A stretch of DNA of 64,000 bases, from assembly GCA_934663645.1 (NCBI GenBank), contig CAKUKR010000002.1, positions 1 to 64,000 of the forward strand, in the 5' to 3' direction. The notes under the pieces were generated by a model, which saw only the letters and a program-made list of their open reading frames with translations, made no database searches and had not been told where the DNA came from. Of this stretch, positions 8,931 to 17,375 are shown piece by piece. Position 1 is the stretch's first letter. Each line of letters begins with the position of its first letter. The translations under genes and the position numbers were made by a program. The stretch is from an uncultured Muribaculaceae bacterium (GTDB lineage Bacteria; Bacteroidota; Bacteroidia; Bacteroidales; Muribaculaceae).

Positions 8931-8938
8931 CAAAAGTA
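8931..8938 (-). promoter_or_regulatory. -7 element of FKBP operon
   Basis: TACTTTTG on the minus strand (8938-8931), about 56 bp upstream of the first FKBP gene. No good TTTG element is found 19-21 nt upstream, so the call rests on the -7 box alone. The 8876-9135 interval between this operon and tRNA-Gln otherwise holds only the divergent tRNA promoter. Confidence 0.5.
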
Positions 8939-9020
8939 GTTCATAACGGCGACATGGTGTTTTGCGCCGCGTTAAAAATGCGTAATACCGCAACGCCAAC
9001 AGCCGTGACTGCACGAAACA

Positions 9021-9052
9021 TTTGCAGAAGACGGAAAAACGCCGTAACTTTG
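9021..9052 (+). promoter_or_regulatory. tRNA-Gln promoter
   Basis: TTTG (9021-9024) and TAACTTTG (9045-9052) with a 20-nt spacer match the Bacteroidota consensus. The tRNA starts 84 nt further on, so a processed 5' leader of about 75 nt is expected. Confidence 0.75.
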
Positions 9053-9135
9053 CACTGCTTTAAGCGAGTGGGTCTTTCTATAGAAGTAGTTTTTCTCAGA
9101 GTTGTGGTCAGATTTAATTCGCTGGAGCAATGGAT

Positions 9136-9206
9136 TGTCTTATGGTGTAATGGTAGCACAGCAGTTTTTGGTTCTGCTTGTCCAGGTTCGAATCCTGGTA
9201 AGACAA
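9136..9206 (+). tRNA. tRNA-Gln (anticodon TTG)
   Basis: Acceptor TGTCTTA/TAAGACA pairs fully; D-stem GTGT/GCAC; anticodon loop TTTTGGT gives TTG (reads CAA, and CAG by wobble); T-arm CCAGG-TTCGAAT-CCTGG; discriminator A at 9206. The 31-39 pair of the anticodon stem is T-T. CCA is not encoded. A CCTTAAGG-type repeat follows within 21 bp. Confidence 0.93.
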
Positions 9207-9226
9207 CTACCTGAAATCCAACCAAT

Positions 9227-9277
9227 AAAGTCCTTAAAGTCCTTAAGGTCTTTAAGGTCTTCAAAGACCTTAAAACC
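9227..9277. repeat. CCTTAAGG-type intergenic repeat array
   Basis: Overlapping short units AAAGTCCTT, AAGGTCTTT and AAGACCTTAAAA, including an inverted pair TTTAAGGTCTT / AAGACCTTAAA able to form a hairpin. The same CCTTAAGG vocabulary occurs at 45684-45740 and 59567-59601. Here it sits between tRNA-Gln and the four-helix-bundle gene and may also end the tRNA transcript. Confidence 0.7.
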
Positions 9278-9309
9278 ACCGAGTTTATGCTCTCCAAAAA
9301 TCTTACGCC

Positions 9310-9855
9310 ATGGGTGAGCTGGTGAGGCACAGCAGCAACTACAAGATATTGCTGTCATACCAAAAAGCCGATACCATTTTCCAGCTGACCTACCACTTCT
9401 GCCACAAATATCTCACCAAGGGAGACCGCACCATAGATCAAATGGTGCAAGCTGCACGCAGCGGCAAACAGAACATCATAGAGGGGTGCGCAGCCTCTGC
9501 CACGTCGGCGGCGACGGAAATAAAATTGGTGAACGTGGCAAAAGCAAGCCTGAAAGAGCTGCTTGAGGATTTCGAGGACTACCTGAAAACACGAAATATG
9601 CGGCAGTGGGAACGCGGCTGCGCCGAATATGAGGCGATGTGCCGGCTCGGACGCAAGCACAACGACGCGGAATATTTCATGCGTCTCGCCGAAACAAGAC
9701 CTGGCCATACGGTTGCCAACATGGTCATAATCCTGATTAACCAGGCTGACTACCTGCTGTTTCGGCAGCTTGAACGCCTCGAGGCGAATTTCCTGCACAC
9801 TGGAGGCTTCAAAGAGCGCATGTACGCTTTGCGACGCAAGGAGCGCGGTCAATGA
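9310..9855 (+). CDS. four-helix-bundle (S23-like) protein
   Basis: 181 residues, mostly alpha-helical, with the RTIDQMVQAARSGKQNIIEG signature of the S23/intervening-sequence-type four-helix-bundle family (bacterial homologues of proteins first seen in 23S rRNA intervening sequences). This longer, suffix-carrying subclass is common in Bacteroidota. No catalytic residues are evident and the molecular role is unknown. The gene follows tRNA-Gln and a CCTTAAGG repeat array on the same strand. The start at 9310 is the first ATG and gives a complete first helix. Confidence 0.88.
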   Translation: MGELVRHSSNYKILLSYQKADTIFQLTYHFCHKYLTKGDRTIDQMVQAARSGKQNIIEGCAASATSAATEIKLVNVAKASLKELLEDFEDYLKTRNMRQWERGCAEYEAMCRLGRKHNDAEYFMRLAETRPGHTVANMVIILINQADYLLFRQLERLEANFLHTGGFKERMYALRRKERGQ

Positions 9856-9946
9856 CACATGAAGGAAGAAGAGTCACATCTCTCAATAAAAGGGGCTATA
9901 CGATATTGAGGGGAGAGTCCGTTACAATAAGAAAATTCCAGAACCA

Positions 9947-10231
9947 ATGGATATAGCATCAGTGGCCGGGACGATAGCGGCGATATGCATGATTTTCGGC
10001 TACCTGCCGCAAGCCGTGTACACTATCCGCACCCGCGAGACAGACAGCATCGCCGTGCCGACGTTCCTGCTCATGGGACTCGGCGCGCTGTTCTTCGTCA
10101 TTCAGGGTGTCGCTATCAGCAACATTCCGCTGGTGGTCACCAACAGCATAACATTCCTGTGCAGCGCGGTCATATTCGGCATCAAGGTGTATAACGACCA
10201 TTTCCGCGGGCGCGGCAAACGGCGCGAATAA
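9947..10231 (+). CDS. SemiSWEET sugar transporter
   Basis: 94 residues with three transmembrane helices and the PQ-loop GYLPQAVYTIRTRETDSI in the first helix, the hallmark of SemiSWEETs. These proteins work as homodimers to move small sugars across the inner membrane down a gradient. The size is typical for the family (~85-100). It lies 38 bp upstream of the PorW/SprE-like gene on the same strand and could be co-transcribed. Substrate unknown; the GH53 gene at the end of this gene run is the only local hint of sugar metabolism. Confidence 0.9.
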   Translation: MDIASVAGTIAAICMIFGYLPQAVYTIRTRETDSIAVPTFLLMGLGALFFVIQGVAISNIPLVVTNSITFLCSAVIFGIKVYNDHFRGRGKRRE

Positions 10232-10269
10232 CAGGCAATAATCAGCCGCCGCATGACGTTATCCATAAG

Positions 10270-13200
10270 ATGAAGACCAAGAGCGGAGGAACGCTTCGTG
10301 TGCGATACGCCTCGTTGGCACTGCTGTGCGCAGCTGTGCTGGCGTTCCTGTGCGCCTGTTCGACAAAGAAGAACACGGCGATGTCACGCAACTGGCAGGC
10401 GTTCAATACCCGCTACAACGTGTATTTCAACGGCTCGCAGCACTATATAGAGACGCTCAAGACCATGGAGCAGGGCTACGAGGACGACTATACGCGCACC
10501 GTCATGATGCACCCGGCGGAGGCACGTGCCAACAGCAAGCTGCCGCAGCCGCAGGGCGATTTCAAGCGCACTATCGAGAAGATGCAGAAAGCCATACAGC
10601 TCCACTCCATCAAGAAGAAGCCGGCGAAAAAGTCCGGATCGAAGAAGGAGAAGGAGTTCCGCGCCCGCGACGAGTTCAACCCGTTCCTGCACAATGCGTG
10701 GATGCTCATGGGCAAGAGCCAGTTCCTCGGCGGCGACTTCCTGGGCGCGGCAGCGACGTTCTTCTACATCGGGAAGCACTTCACCTGGCTGCCGCAGACG
10801 GTGACGGAGGCACAGCTGTGGGAGGCGTGGTCATACTGCGCCATGGACTGGCTGTATGAAGCGGAGAACATCCTGCAAAAGATAGACGAGCGGCGGCTGA
10901 CAAGCAAGTCGCTGCGACATCAATATGACGTGGTACAGGCAGACCTCGCCGTCCGTGCCGGGCGGCTGGAGCAGGCTGTCCCCTACCTGCAACGCGCTGC
11001 CGAGGGAAGCCACGGCACACAGCGCAACCGCCAGTACTTCCTGTTGGGGCAGGTATACTCGCGCCTCGGCGACAAGAGCAAGGCCTACTATGCATACCAG
11101 AAGGCCGGAGGCGGCGCGTCAACGCCATACCGCGCCAAGTTCAACGCCCGCATCAAGCAGAGCGAAGTATTCACCGGCACGGACATCAAGGGCGAGGTCA
11201 GCGCGTTGAGGCGCATGGCCCGCTATGGCCGCAACAACGAGTATCTAGACCAGATATACTATGCTATCGGCAACCTCTACCTGTCGCGGCGCGACAGCAC
11301 GGAGGCTATCAAGAACTATGCGCTCGCCATCGAGAAATCGACGCGCAACGGCATCGACAAGGCGTTGGCGCAGGTGGCTCTGGGCGGCATATACTTCACC
11401 ATGGGCGACTATGTCAAGGCGCAGCCCCTCTATTCCGAGGCCATACCGCAGCTCAACGACAACTATCCTGACTACAAGGTGCTGAAGCGGCGCAGCGACG
11501 TGCTGGACGAGCTGAGCACCTACGCCGGCAACGTCCACCTGCAGGACTCGCTGCTCACGCTCGCCAAGATGACCCCGGAGGAACAGGAGAAGGCGTGCCA
11601 GAAGCTCGTGGACGAGCTGAAGAAGCGCGAGAAGGAGGAGCAGGATGCCGCCAAACGCGAGGAATACCTCGCCGAACAACGCGCCAAGGGCGACCAGAAC
11701 ACCAACAAGAACGCCCCGACGCAGTACCAGATGAACACTGACAAGTCGTGGTATTTCTACAATACGCAAGCCAAGAACACCGGCAAACAGGAGTTCCAGA
11801 AGCGGTGGGGCGCACGCAAGCTCGAGGACGACTGGCGGCGGCGCAACAAGAACACGTTCTCGCTCGACGACATCTCCGACACCGACAGCGAAGTGCCGGA
11901 CTCGCTCGCTAACGCCTCGCCCGAGGAGCGTGCCGCCGCCGACAGCATCAACGCCGCCTCCGACCCGCACAACATAGAATACTACCTGGCGCAGATACCC
12001 AAGACCGAAGAGGAGATACAGAACTGCAACGACATCATACAGGAAGGCCTCTACAACATGGGCGTGATACTCAAGGACAAGCTCGACGACTACCCCTCGG
12101 CCCGCAACGAGTTCAACCGCCTCGAGGAGAGCTATCCCGACAACATCTACCGCCTCGACGTATACTACAACATGTACCTTATGGCTGTGCGCGAGGAGGA
12201 CACCGCCGAGGCTGAACGCTGGCGCAGCAAGATACTGACCGACTTCGCCGAAAGCACATACGGCAAGGCAATGGCAGACCCTTCATATTTCAACAACCTG
12301 CGGCGTATGTACATACGTCAGGAGGAGATGTATGCCGAGACATACCAGGCGTACCTGAACAACGAGAACAAGCGCGTGCGCTCGCTCGTGGCTGACGTGA
12401 CGGAGGAATACCCGCTGTCGCCGCTGATGCCGAAGTTCGTGTTCCTCGACGCGCTGAGCTATGTCACCGAGGGCAACACCGAGAAATTCCGCGAGCGGCT
12501 GCAGGAGCTCCTCGAGAAATGGCCTGACACCGACATGACCGATATGGCCTCTGGCATGCTGAAAAACCTGAAGCAGGGCATGACTATCAAGGGCGGCATG
12601 GGCAACAGCCGCGGCATGCTGTGGGACACCCGTCTCACAGCTGACGGCGGCGACACGCCTACGGACGCAAACGGGCAGCCCGCCAACTTCGAGCATGACC
12701 CCAACTCGCCCCAGTATCTCGTGCTGGCCTTCCCCCGGGACTCCATCAACTCCAACCAGCTGCTGTACGACGTGGCGCGCTTCAACTTCTCGACATTCAC
12801 CACACAAGACTTCGATTTGGAGCAGATGGCTTTCGGCAACGTAGGTCTGCTGATAGTCAAGGGCTTTGCCAACGTGCGTCAGCTGGAGCATTACCGCACT
12901 GTCATGGCACAAGCCCCGCTGCCGGTATTGCCAGAGGCTGTGCGCCCTATCATGATAAGCCGCCCCAACTTTGAACTGTTGCTGCGCGAGGGACGTTCTT
13001 TCGATGAATACTTCCGCTACGAGGAGAAGGCTGCCGTCGAGCAGACGGAAGAGGCTGTCGCAGGCACGGCTGACGATGTCGCAGAGCCTGACGCAACCGA
13101 CGAGCCAACGCCCGAAACCGCTGCCGAACAAGCGGCTGAACCCGCTGAAACTCCGGCAGAAGAGCCTTCGTCCGAACTGGCAGAAACCCCGCAAGGGGAA

Positions 13201-13305
13201 ACGCCCGGAGAGACACCGCAGGAGACTCCCGCCGAAACGCCGCAGCAAGAAGCGGCTCAAGAACCTACACAGCCGGAAGAGGAAGCTGCTCCGGCTGAGC
13301 AATGA
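10270..13305 (+). CDS. porW: PorW/SprE-like TPR lipoprotein (type IX secretion-associated)
   Basis: 1011-residue lipoprotein (lipobox AFLCAC, Cys30). After the lipobox comes the conserved STKKNTAMSRNWQAFNTRYNVYFNG block characteristic of PorW/SprE, then many TPR-like helical repeats (roughly residues 100-450 and 580-780), a charged Lys/Glu region (~455-490) and a C-terminal low-complexity tail of Glu/Pro/Thr/Ala repeats (~940-1011). PorW and SprE are needed for type IX secretion and gliding in Porphyromonas and Flavobacterium, where PorW links to the PorN/PorK ring. The downstream neighbour is porX, supporting a shared role. The tail looks disordered and may vary between strains. Confidence 0.85.
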   Translation: MKTKSGGTLRVRYASLALLCAAVLAFLCACSTKKNTAMSRNWQAFNTRYNVYFNGSQHYIETLKTMEQGYEDDYTRTVMMHPAEARANSKLPQPQGDFKRTIEKMQKAIQLHSIKKKPAKKSGSKKEKEFRARDEFNPFLHNAWMLMGKSQFLGGDFLGAAATFFYIGKHFTWLPQTVTEAQLWEAWSYCAMDWLYEAENILQKIDERRLTSKSLRHQYDVVQADLAVRAGRLEQAVPYLQRAAEGSHGTQRNRQYFLLGQVYSRLGDKSKAYYAYQKAGGGASTPYRAKFNARIKQSEVFTGTDIKGEVSALRRMARYGRNNEYLDQIYYAIGNLYLSRRDSTEAIKNYALAIEKSTRNGIDKALAQVALGGIYFTMGDYVKAQPLYSEAIPQLNDNYPDYKVLKRRSDVLDELSTYAGNVHLQDSLLTLAKMTPEEQEKACQKLVDELKKREKEEQDAAKREEYLAEQRAKGDQNTNKNAPTQYQMNTDKSWYFYNTQAKNTGKQEFQKRWGARKLEDDWRRRNKNTFSLDDISDTDSEVPDSLANASPEERAAADSINAASDPHNIEYYLAQIPKTEEEIQNCNDIIQEGLYNMGVILKDKLDDYPSARNEFNRLEESYPDNIYRLDVYYNMYLMAVREEDTAEAERWRSKILTDFAESTYGKAMADPSYFNNLRRMYIRQEEMYAETYQAYLNNENKRVRSLVADVTEEYPLSPLMPKFVFLDALSYVTEGNTEKFRERLQELLEKWPDTDMTDMASGMLKNLKQGMTIKGGMGNSRGMLWDTRLTADGGDTPTDANGQPANFEHDPNSPQYLVLAFPRDSINSNQLLYDVARFNFSTFTTQDFDLEQMAFGNVGLLIVKGFANVRQLEHYRTVMAQAPLPVLPEAVRPIMISRPNFELLLREGRSFDEYFRYEEKAAVEQTEEAVAGTADDVAEPDATDEPTPETAAEQAAEPAETPAEEPSSELAETPQGETPGETPQETPAETPQQEAAQEPTQPEEEAAPAEQ

Positions 13306-13332
13306 CATAAACAACCGTTAACGCTTTTTACT

Positions 13333-14868
13333 ATGGACCGCATCCTTTGGGCAGACGATGAAATCGATTTGCTGAAACCCCATATATTGTTCCTGAAAAA
13401 CAAGGGCTACGATGTCGTGACCGTCAGCAACGGACGCGATGCCCTCGATGCCCTCGACAACGAGAAATTCTCGCTCATAATGCTCGACGAGAACATGCCC
13501 GGCCTTTCCGGCCTCGAGACCCTCGAACGCATCAACCACGCCCACCCGGACATTCCCGTAATCATGATTACCAAGTCCGAGGAGGAGAACCTGATGAACC
13601 AGGCTATCGGCAACAAGATTTCTGACTACCTCATCAAGCCGGTCAACCCGATGCAGATACTGCTGTCGCTCAAAAAGAACCTGCACAGCGGCGAGCTGGT
13701 GGCAGCACAGGCATCGACAAGCTACCAGCAGGACTTCGGCAAGATTGCACTGCAGATCAACCAAGCCGCCTCGCTCACCGAGTGGATGGACATCTACCGC
13801 CAGCTCGTGTTCTGGGAGCTGAAGCTCGCCGACGCGGAGTCCAACCTCGACGAGATGCTGCTGATGCAGAAACGCGACGCCAACGCTGGCTTCTGCAAGT
13901 TTGTCAAGCGCAACTACGAGGAGTGGGTCAACGCCGAGACGCGCCCGCTCATGAGCCCTGACATCTTCAAGCACAAGCTGTTCCCGATGCTCGACAAGGG
14001 GGAGAAAGTATTCTTCATACTCATCGACAATTTCCGCCTCGACCAGTGGCGTGTGGTGCAGCCGCTCATGGCGGAGATGTTCGACATCTCCGAAGACCTG
14101 TACACGGCCATCCTCCCCACCTCAACGCAGTATGCCCGCAACTCCATTTTCGCCGGACTGATGCCTGCGCAGATAGCCTCGATGTACCCGCAGTACTGGG
14201 TAGAGGAGGACGAAGACGAGGGACTGAACGTGCATGAGGGGGAACTCGTGGGGACGCAGCTCGCACGCTTCCGCAGAAAGGACAAGTATTCGTATACCAA
14301 GCTGAACGACTCCGTTTCCTGCGAGAAGTTTCTGCAGCGCATCAACGACCTGAAGGACAACAACCTGAATGTCGTCGTCCTCAACTTTATCGACATGCTC
14401 TCACACGCTCGCACCGAGTCGAAGATGATACGCGAACTCGCAAACTCTGATGCCGCCTACCGCTCGCTGACAGAATCATGGTTCCGCCACTCGTCGGCGC
14501 TCGACCTCTTCCGCCGCATAGCCTCGATGGGCTACAAAGTTGTGCTGACCACAGACCATGGCACTATCCGTGTAGACAAGCCGATCAGGGTAGTCGGTGA
14601 CAAGAACACCAACACCAACCTGCGATACAAGGTGGGCAAGAACCTGAAATACAATGCCAAACAGGTATATGAGATGCACGAGCCAAAACGTTTCGGACTG
14701 CCCTCGCCCAACGTATCCAGCGAGTTCATCTATGCCCTGAACGAGGATTTCTTCTCCTATCCCAACAACTACAACTATTATGTGCAGTACTATACCGGGA
14801 CATTCCAGCACGGAGGCATTTCCATGGAGGAGATGCTCGTGCCGCTCGTGACGATGTCCCCGAAATGA
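13333..14868 (+). CDS. porX: PorX response regulator with PglZ/alkaline-phosphatase-fold domain
   Basis: 511 residues. The N-terminal receiver domain (1-120) has acidic pocket residues DDE at 8-10, phospho-acceptor Asp52 (IMLDENMPG) and the conserved Lys in DYLIKP. A helical linker leads to a C-terminal PglZ-like, alkaline-phosphatase-superfamily domain (~200-511; IDNFRLDQWR, LNFIDMLSHARTES, LTTDHGTIRV). This is the exact architecture of PorX, which with PorY and SigP controls type IX secretion genes and has phosphodiesterase activity on oligonucleotides. It follows porW by 27 bp and overlaps the Sel1 gene by 4 bp. Confidence 0.93.
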   Translation: MDRILWADDEIDLLKPHILFLKNKGYDVVTVSNGRDALDALDNEKFSLIMLDENMPGLSGLETLERINHAHPDIPVIMITKSEEENLMNQAIGNKISDYLIKPVNPMQILLSLKKNLHSGELVAAQASTSYQQDFGKIALQINQAASLTEWMDIYRQLVFWELKLADAESNLDEMLLMQKRDANAGFCKFVKRNYEEWVNAETRPLMSPDIFKHKLFPMLDKGEKVFFILIDNFRLDQWRVVQPLMAEMFDISEDLYTAILPTSTQYARNSIFAGLMPAQIASMYPQYWVEEDEDEGLNVHEGELVGTQLARFRRKDKYSYTKLNDSVSCEKFLQRINDLKDNNLNVVVLNFIDMLSHARTESKMIRELANSDAAYRSLTESWFRHSSALDLFRRIASMGYKVVLTTDHGTIRVDKPIRVVGDKNTNTNLRYKVGKNLKYNAKQVYEMHEPKRFGLPSPNVSSEFIYALNEDFFSYPNNYNYYVQYYTGTFQHGGISMEEMLVPLVTMSPK

Positions 14869-15911
14869 CCTGCGGCATGAGAAGAAGGTGTCCCGTATTG
14901 CTGTGGCTGGCGGTGGTCGTAGCCGCGTTCCTTACACGGACGTATGCCGTGGGCAACAGCCCTGCCGCCCCGATTGACACGGACTCGCTGCGCCGCGCCC
15001 TGATAGCGCGTGCCGACACTGCCGATGCCGCCGAAGTGTTCCGCCTCTCCGCAGTCTTCGAACGCGGCGTGCCGGGCGTCGCCGCCGACAGCACAGTGGC
15101 GATGCTGTTGCTCCAGCGTGCCGCCGACATGAAGTCGCCAGCCGCGCTCAACTACCTCGGCTTCAAGTATTACCGAGGCGAGGGCGTGCCTCGTGACGCC
15201 CGCCGCGCACTGACGCTCATAGAAGAGGCTGCGCAGCTCGGCGATGTACGCAGCTACAACAACCTCGGGTGGCTGCTCGCCGAGGGGGAACTCGTGGAGC
15301 GCGACTATGCCAAAGCCGCATACTGGCTGCGGCGTGCCTCCGACGGCGGCGTGGCTACCGCCTCCGCCATGCTCGGCGACCTCTACGCTCGCGGCGAGGG
15401 CGTGCCTTGCGACACCCTCCGCGCCGACTCCCTCTACACCCTCGCCATAGACCGGGGGCTGGGAGATGCGCAGCTAAAGCTGCTCGCGCTGCGAGGCGAC
15501 AGCTTCCGCCAGCTGTCCCCCGAAGAGGCTGTACGCCTCGGGCTGCGCCATTACCTGCGCCGTGGCCCGACTGTCGGCGTGTTCCTGTTTCGCATAGCCG
15601 CCGAAAAGGGGGATGCCCGCGCCGAAGCGTTGCTCGGCGATGCCTGTTCGCGTGGTATCGGCACGCCATACGACCACAACCTCTCGACAATCCACTTCTA
15701 TCGCGCTGCAACAGCCGGATATGCCCCGGCTCAGTTTGTCATCGCCGAGATGCTCGATATGTTTCCCGACGCATTGCAGCAGATACCCGACTATGCCCTG
15801 CCGCCAGGCACGCAGCGCAACAGCTCACAGCAATACTGGTACGAGCAAGCCGCCGGAGCCGGCATCACCGACGCGCAGACTGCCGCCCAAACTATGTTGA
15901 AACTTCAATAA
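14865..15911 (+). CDS. Sel1-repeat exported protein
   Basis: 348 residues with a hydrophobic N-terminal segment (PVLLWLAVVVAAFL) likely to be a signal peptide or anchor. At least five Sel1-type repeats follow (AALNYLGFKYYRGEGVPRD, SYNNLGWLLAEGELVERDY, ASAMLGDLYARGEGVPCD, EALLGDACSRGIGTPYD), an alpha/alpha solenoid used for protein-protein contacts. It overlaps porX by ATGA and precedes the GH53 gene by 4 bp, so it is in the same operon. Its coupling to porX suggests a partner role in envelope signalling or secretion, which is inference from position only. Confidence 0.85.
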   Translation: MTCGMRRRCPVLLWLAVVVAAFLTRTYAVGNSPAAPIDTDSLRRALIARADTADAAEVFRLSAVFERGVPGVAADSTVAMLLLQRAADMKSPAALNYLGFKYYRGEGVPRDARRALTLIEEAAQLGDVRSYNNLGWLLAEGELVERDYAKAAYWLRRASDGGVATASAMLGDLYARGEGVPCDTLRADSLYTLAIDRGLGDAQLKLLALRGDSFRQLSPEEAVRLGLRHYLRRGPTVGVFLFRIAAEKGDARAEALLGDACSRGIGTPYDHNLSTIHFYRAATAGYAPAQFVIAEMLDMFPDALQQIPDYALPPGTQRNSSQQYWYEQAAGAGITDAQTAAQTMLKLQ

Positions 15912-15915
15912 CAAT

Positions 15916-16950
15916 ATGACTATGAAACTGATTACCCGATTTCTGATGTGTGCCGCCGTGATGCTGGCAGCCGTTACGTCACCCCTCTCCGCACAAGATG
16001 ACTTCATCCTCGGCGCAGACATCTCCGGGGTGTCTTACCTCGAGAGCCAAGGCGCGAAATTCTATGACACCGCCGGCCGCGAGCGCGACCTGTACTTGCT
16101 GATGAAAGACTACGGCATCACCGGCGTGCGGCTGCGCGTGTGGGTAGACCCGACAGACGGCTTCTGCTCGCCAGAGGACGTGCTGCGCATGGCATTGCGT
16201 GCCAAGAACGCGGACATGCCCGTTATGGTCGATTTCCACTACTCAGACTGGTGGGCAGACCCCGCCAAGCAGAATATCCCCGCACGCTGGCGAGGCATGG
16301 GCTACGAGGAGATGCGCGGTGCGCTGCGCGAGCATACCGCCTCGACGCTCCAGATGCTCCGCGCCCACGGCGTGGACGTGCGCTGGGTGCAGGTCGGCAA
16401 CGAGACCACCCACGGCATGCTCTGGGACATGGCGCGTGCCGAGACGCAGATGCCGCAATACGCCGGGCTTACCGCCGCCGGATATGATGCCGTCAAGAGT
16501 GTATACCCCGACGCGGCAGTGATAGTTCACCTCGACAGCGGCTTCGACAGCGAGCTGTACAACCGCATATTCGACGGCTTGAAGCGCAACGGCGCGAAAT
16601 GGGACATGATCGGCATGAGCCTGTACCCATTATGGAGCATGCAGGACGGCAGCGTCAGCAGTGCGGAGGAACTGCTGCGCCGCGCCGTGGAGAACATACG
16701 CGCCCTGAAAGCGAAATACGGCACTGACATCATGATAGTTGAGACAGGCGTAGAGGCGAACTCCCCCGAAGAGGGAAAGAAATTCATATCCTCGCTGATA
16801 AGCGCAGCCCAGAGCGAATGCAACGGCGCGTGCCGGGGCGTATGGTACTGGGCGCCCGAAGCCGACGGCGTGCTGGACGGCTACAAGCTCGGCGCGTTCC
16901 GCAACCGCCGCCCCACCGTCATCATGGACGCATTCCGCCAAGCAAAATAG
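15916..16950 (+). CDS. endo-beta-1,4-galactanase, GH53 family
   Basis: 344 residues with a signal peptide (cleavage after SPLSA, ~26). The (beta/alpha)8 glycosidase domain contains RLRVWVDP, VDFHYSDWWADP, acid/base Glu163 in VGNETTHG and nucleophile Glu276 in IVETG, all diagnostic of GH53 arabinogalactan/galactan endo-galactanases. It should cut beta-1,4-galactan side chains of pectin, releasing galacto-oligosaccharides. No SusC/SusD pair or other glycan-utilisation genes are adjacent; instead it ends a run containing porW and porX, an unusual setting. Confidence 0.9.
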   Translation: MTMKLITRFLMCAAVMLAAVTSPLSAQDDFILGADISGVSYLESQGAKFYDTAGRERDLYLLMKDYGITGVRLRVWVDPTDGFCSPEDVLRMALRAKNADMPVMVDFHYSDWWADPAKQNIPARWRGMGYEEMRGALREHTASTLQMLRAHGVDVRWVQVGNETTHGMLWDMARAETQMPQYAGLTAAGYDAVKSVYPDAAVIVHLDSGFDSELYNRIFDGLKRNGAKWDMIGMSLYPLWSMQDGSVSSAEELLRRAVENIRALKAKYGTDIMIVETGVEANSPEEGKKFISSLISAAQSECNGACRGVWYWAPEADGVLDGYKLGAFRNRRPTVIMDAFRQAK

Positions 16951-17272
16951 GCACACAATTAAGTAATTATTCCAAACAGCCGTTCAGCGGCAAGGTTGGA
17001 GAGTGTGTCAAAATTGGCGCAGCCAAAGTAGGGACACGGCGTGCCGGCAAATTAGGGACACGGCGTGCCGTGTCCGCAACCAAGTCATTGCAAATCAAAT
17101 AATTACACCACCATTCTTCGGACACGGCACGCCGTGTCCCTACTTGGCTGCGCATAAACGAGAGGGTGTGTCAAATTAAGCACACCCACCTACCCTGCTG
17201 TGCGAAAACACGCACCTCAAGCGTTAATTGTGGCGTTAAAATTTAACATCGAGGTTAAAGTCAGGCTTCGGC
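16951..17272. other. intergenic region with repeats
   Basis: No gene is supported between the GH53 gene and the promoter at 17273. About half of it is occupied by palindromic repeats at 16997-17187. A G/T-rich stretch (GGCGTTAAAATTTAACATC) precedes the promoter. Confidence 0.6.
16997..17187. repeat. composite palindromic repeat cluster (three palindromes, two GTGTG hairpin parts)
   Basis: Order: a partial GAGTGTGTCAAAATTGGCGCAGCC block (17000-17023), palindrome half 17028-17045, a second copy 17052-17077 complete, an AT-rich spacer, an inverted complete copy 17119-17143, the linker TGGCTGCGCATAA, then hairpin GGGTGTG/CACACCC (17164-17170, 17181-17187). The ends are mirror images: the hairpin-linker-palindrome order on the right is inverted on the left. 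The block thus has long, imperfect terminal inverted repeats, as a MITE-like or BIME-like element would. No target-site duplication could be confirmed by eye. Confidence 0.8.
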
Positions 17273-17303
17273 TTGGATATTTAGACATAGTGAACTAACT
17301 TTG
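17273..17303 (+). promoter_or_regulatory. promoter of lipoprotein/TonB receptor operon
   Basis: TTG (17273-17275), 20-nt spacer, TAACTTTG (17296-17303). The leader to the first ATG is about 65 nt. It drives at least the gene at 17376 and probably the four-gene run to 21936. Confidence 0.75.
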
Positions 17304-17375
17304 CACTCACAAACAATGTGTCCTAAACCTTCAGGCCAACGACACCAATAACTAAACAACCAACAACCACGTATT

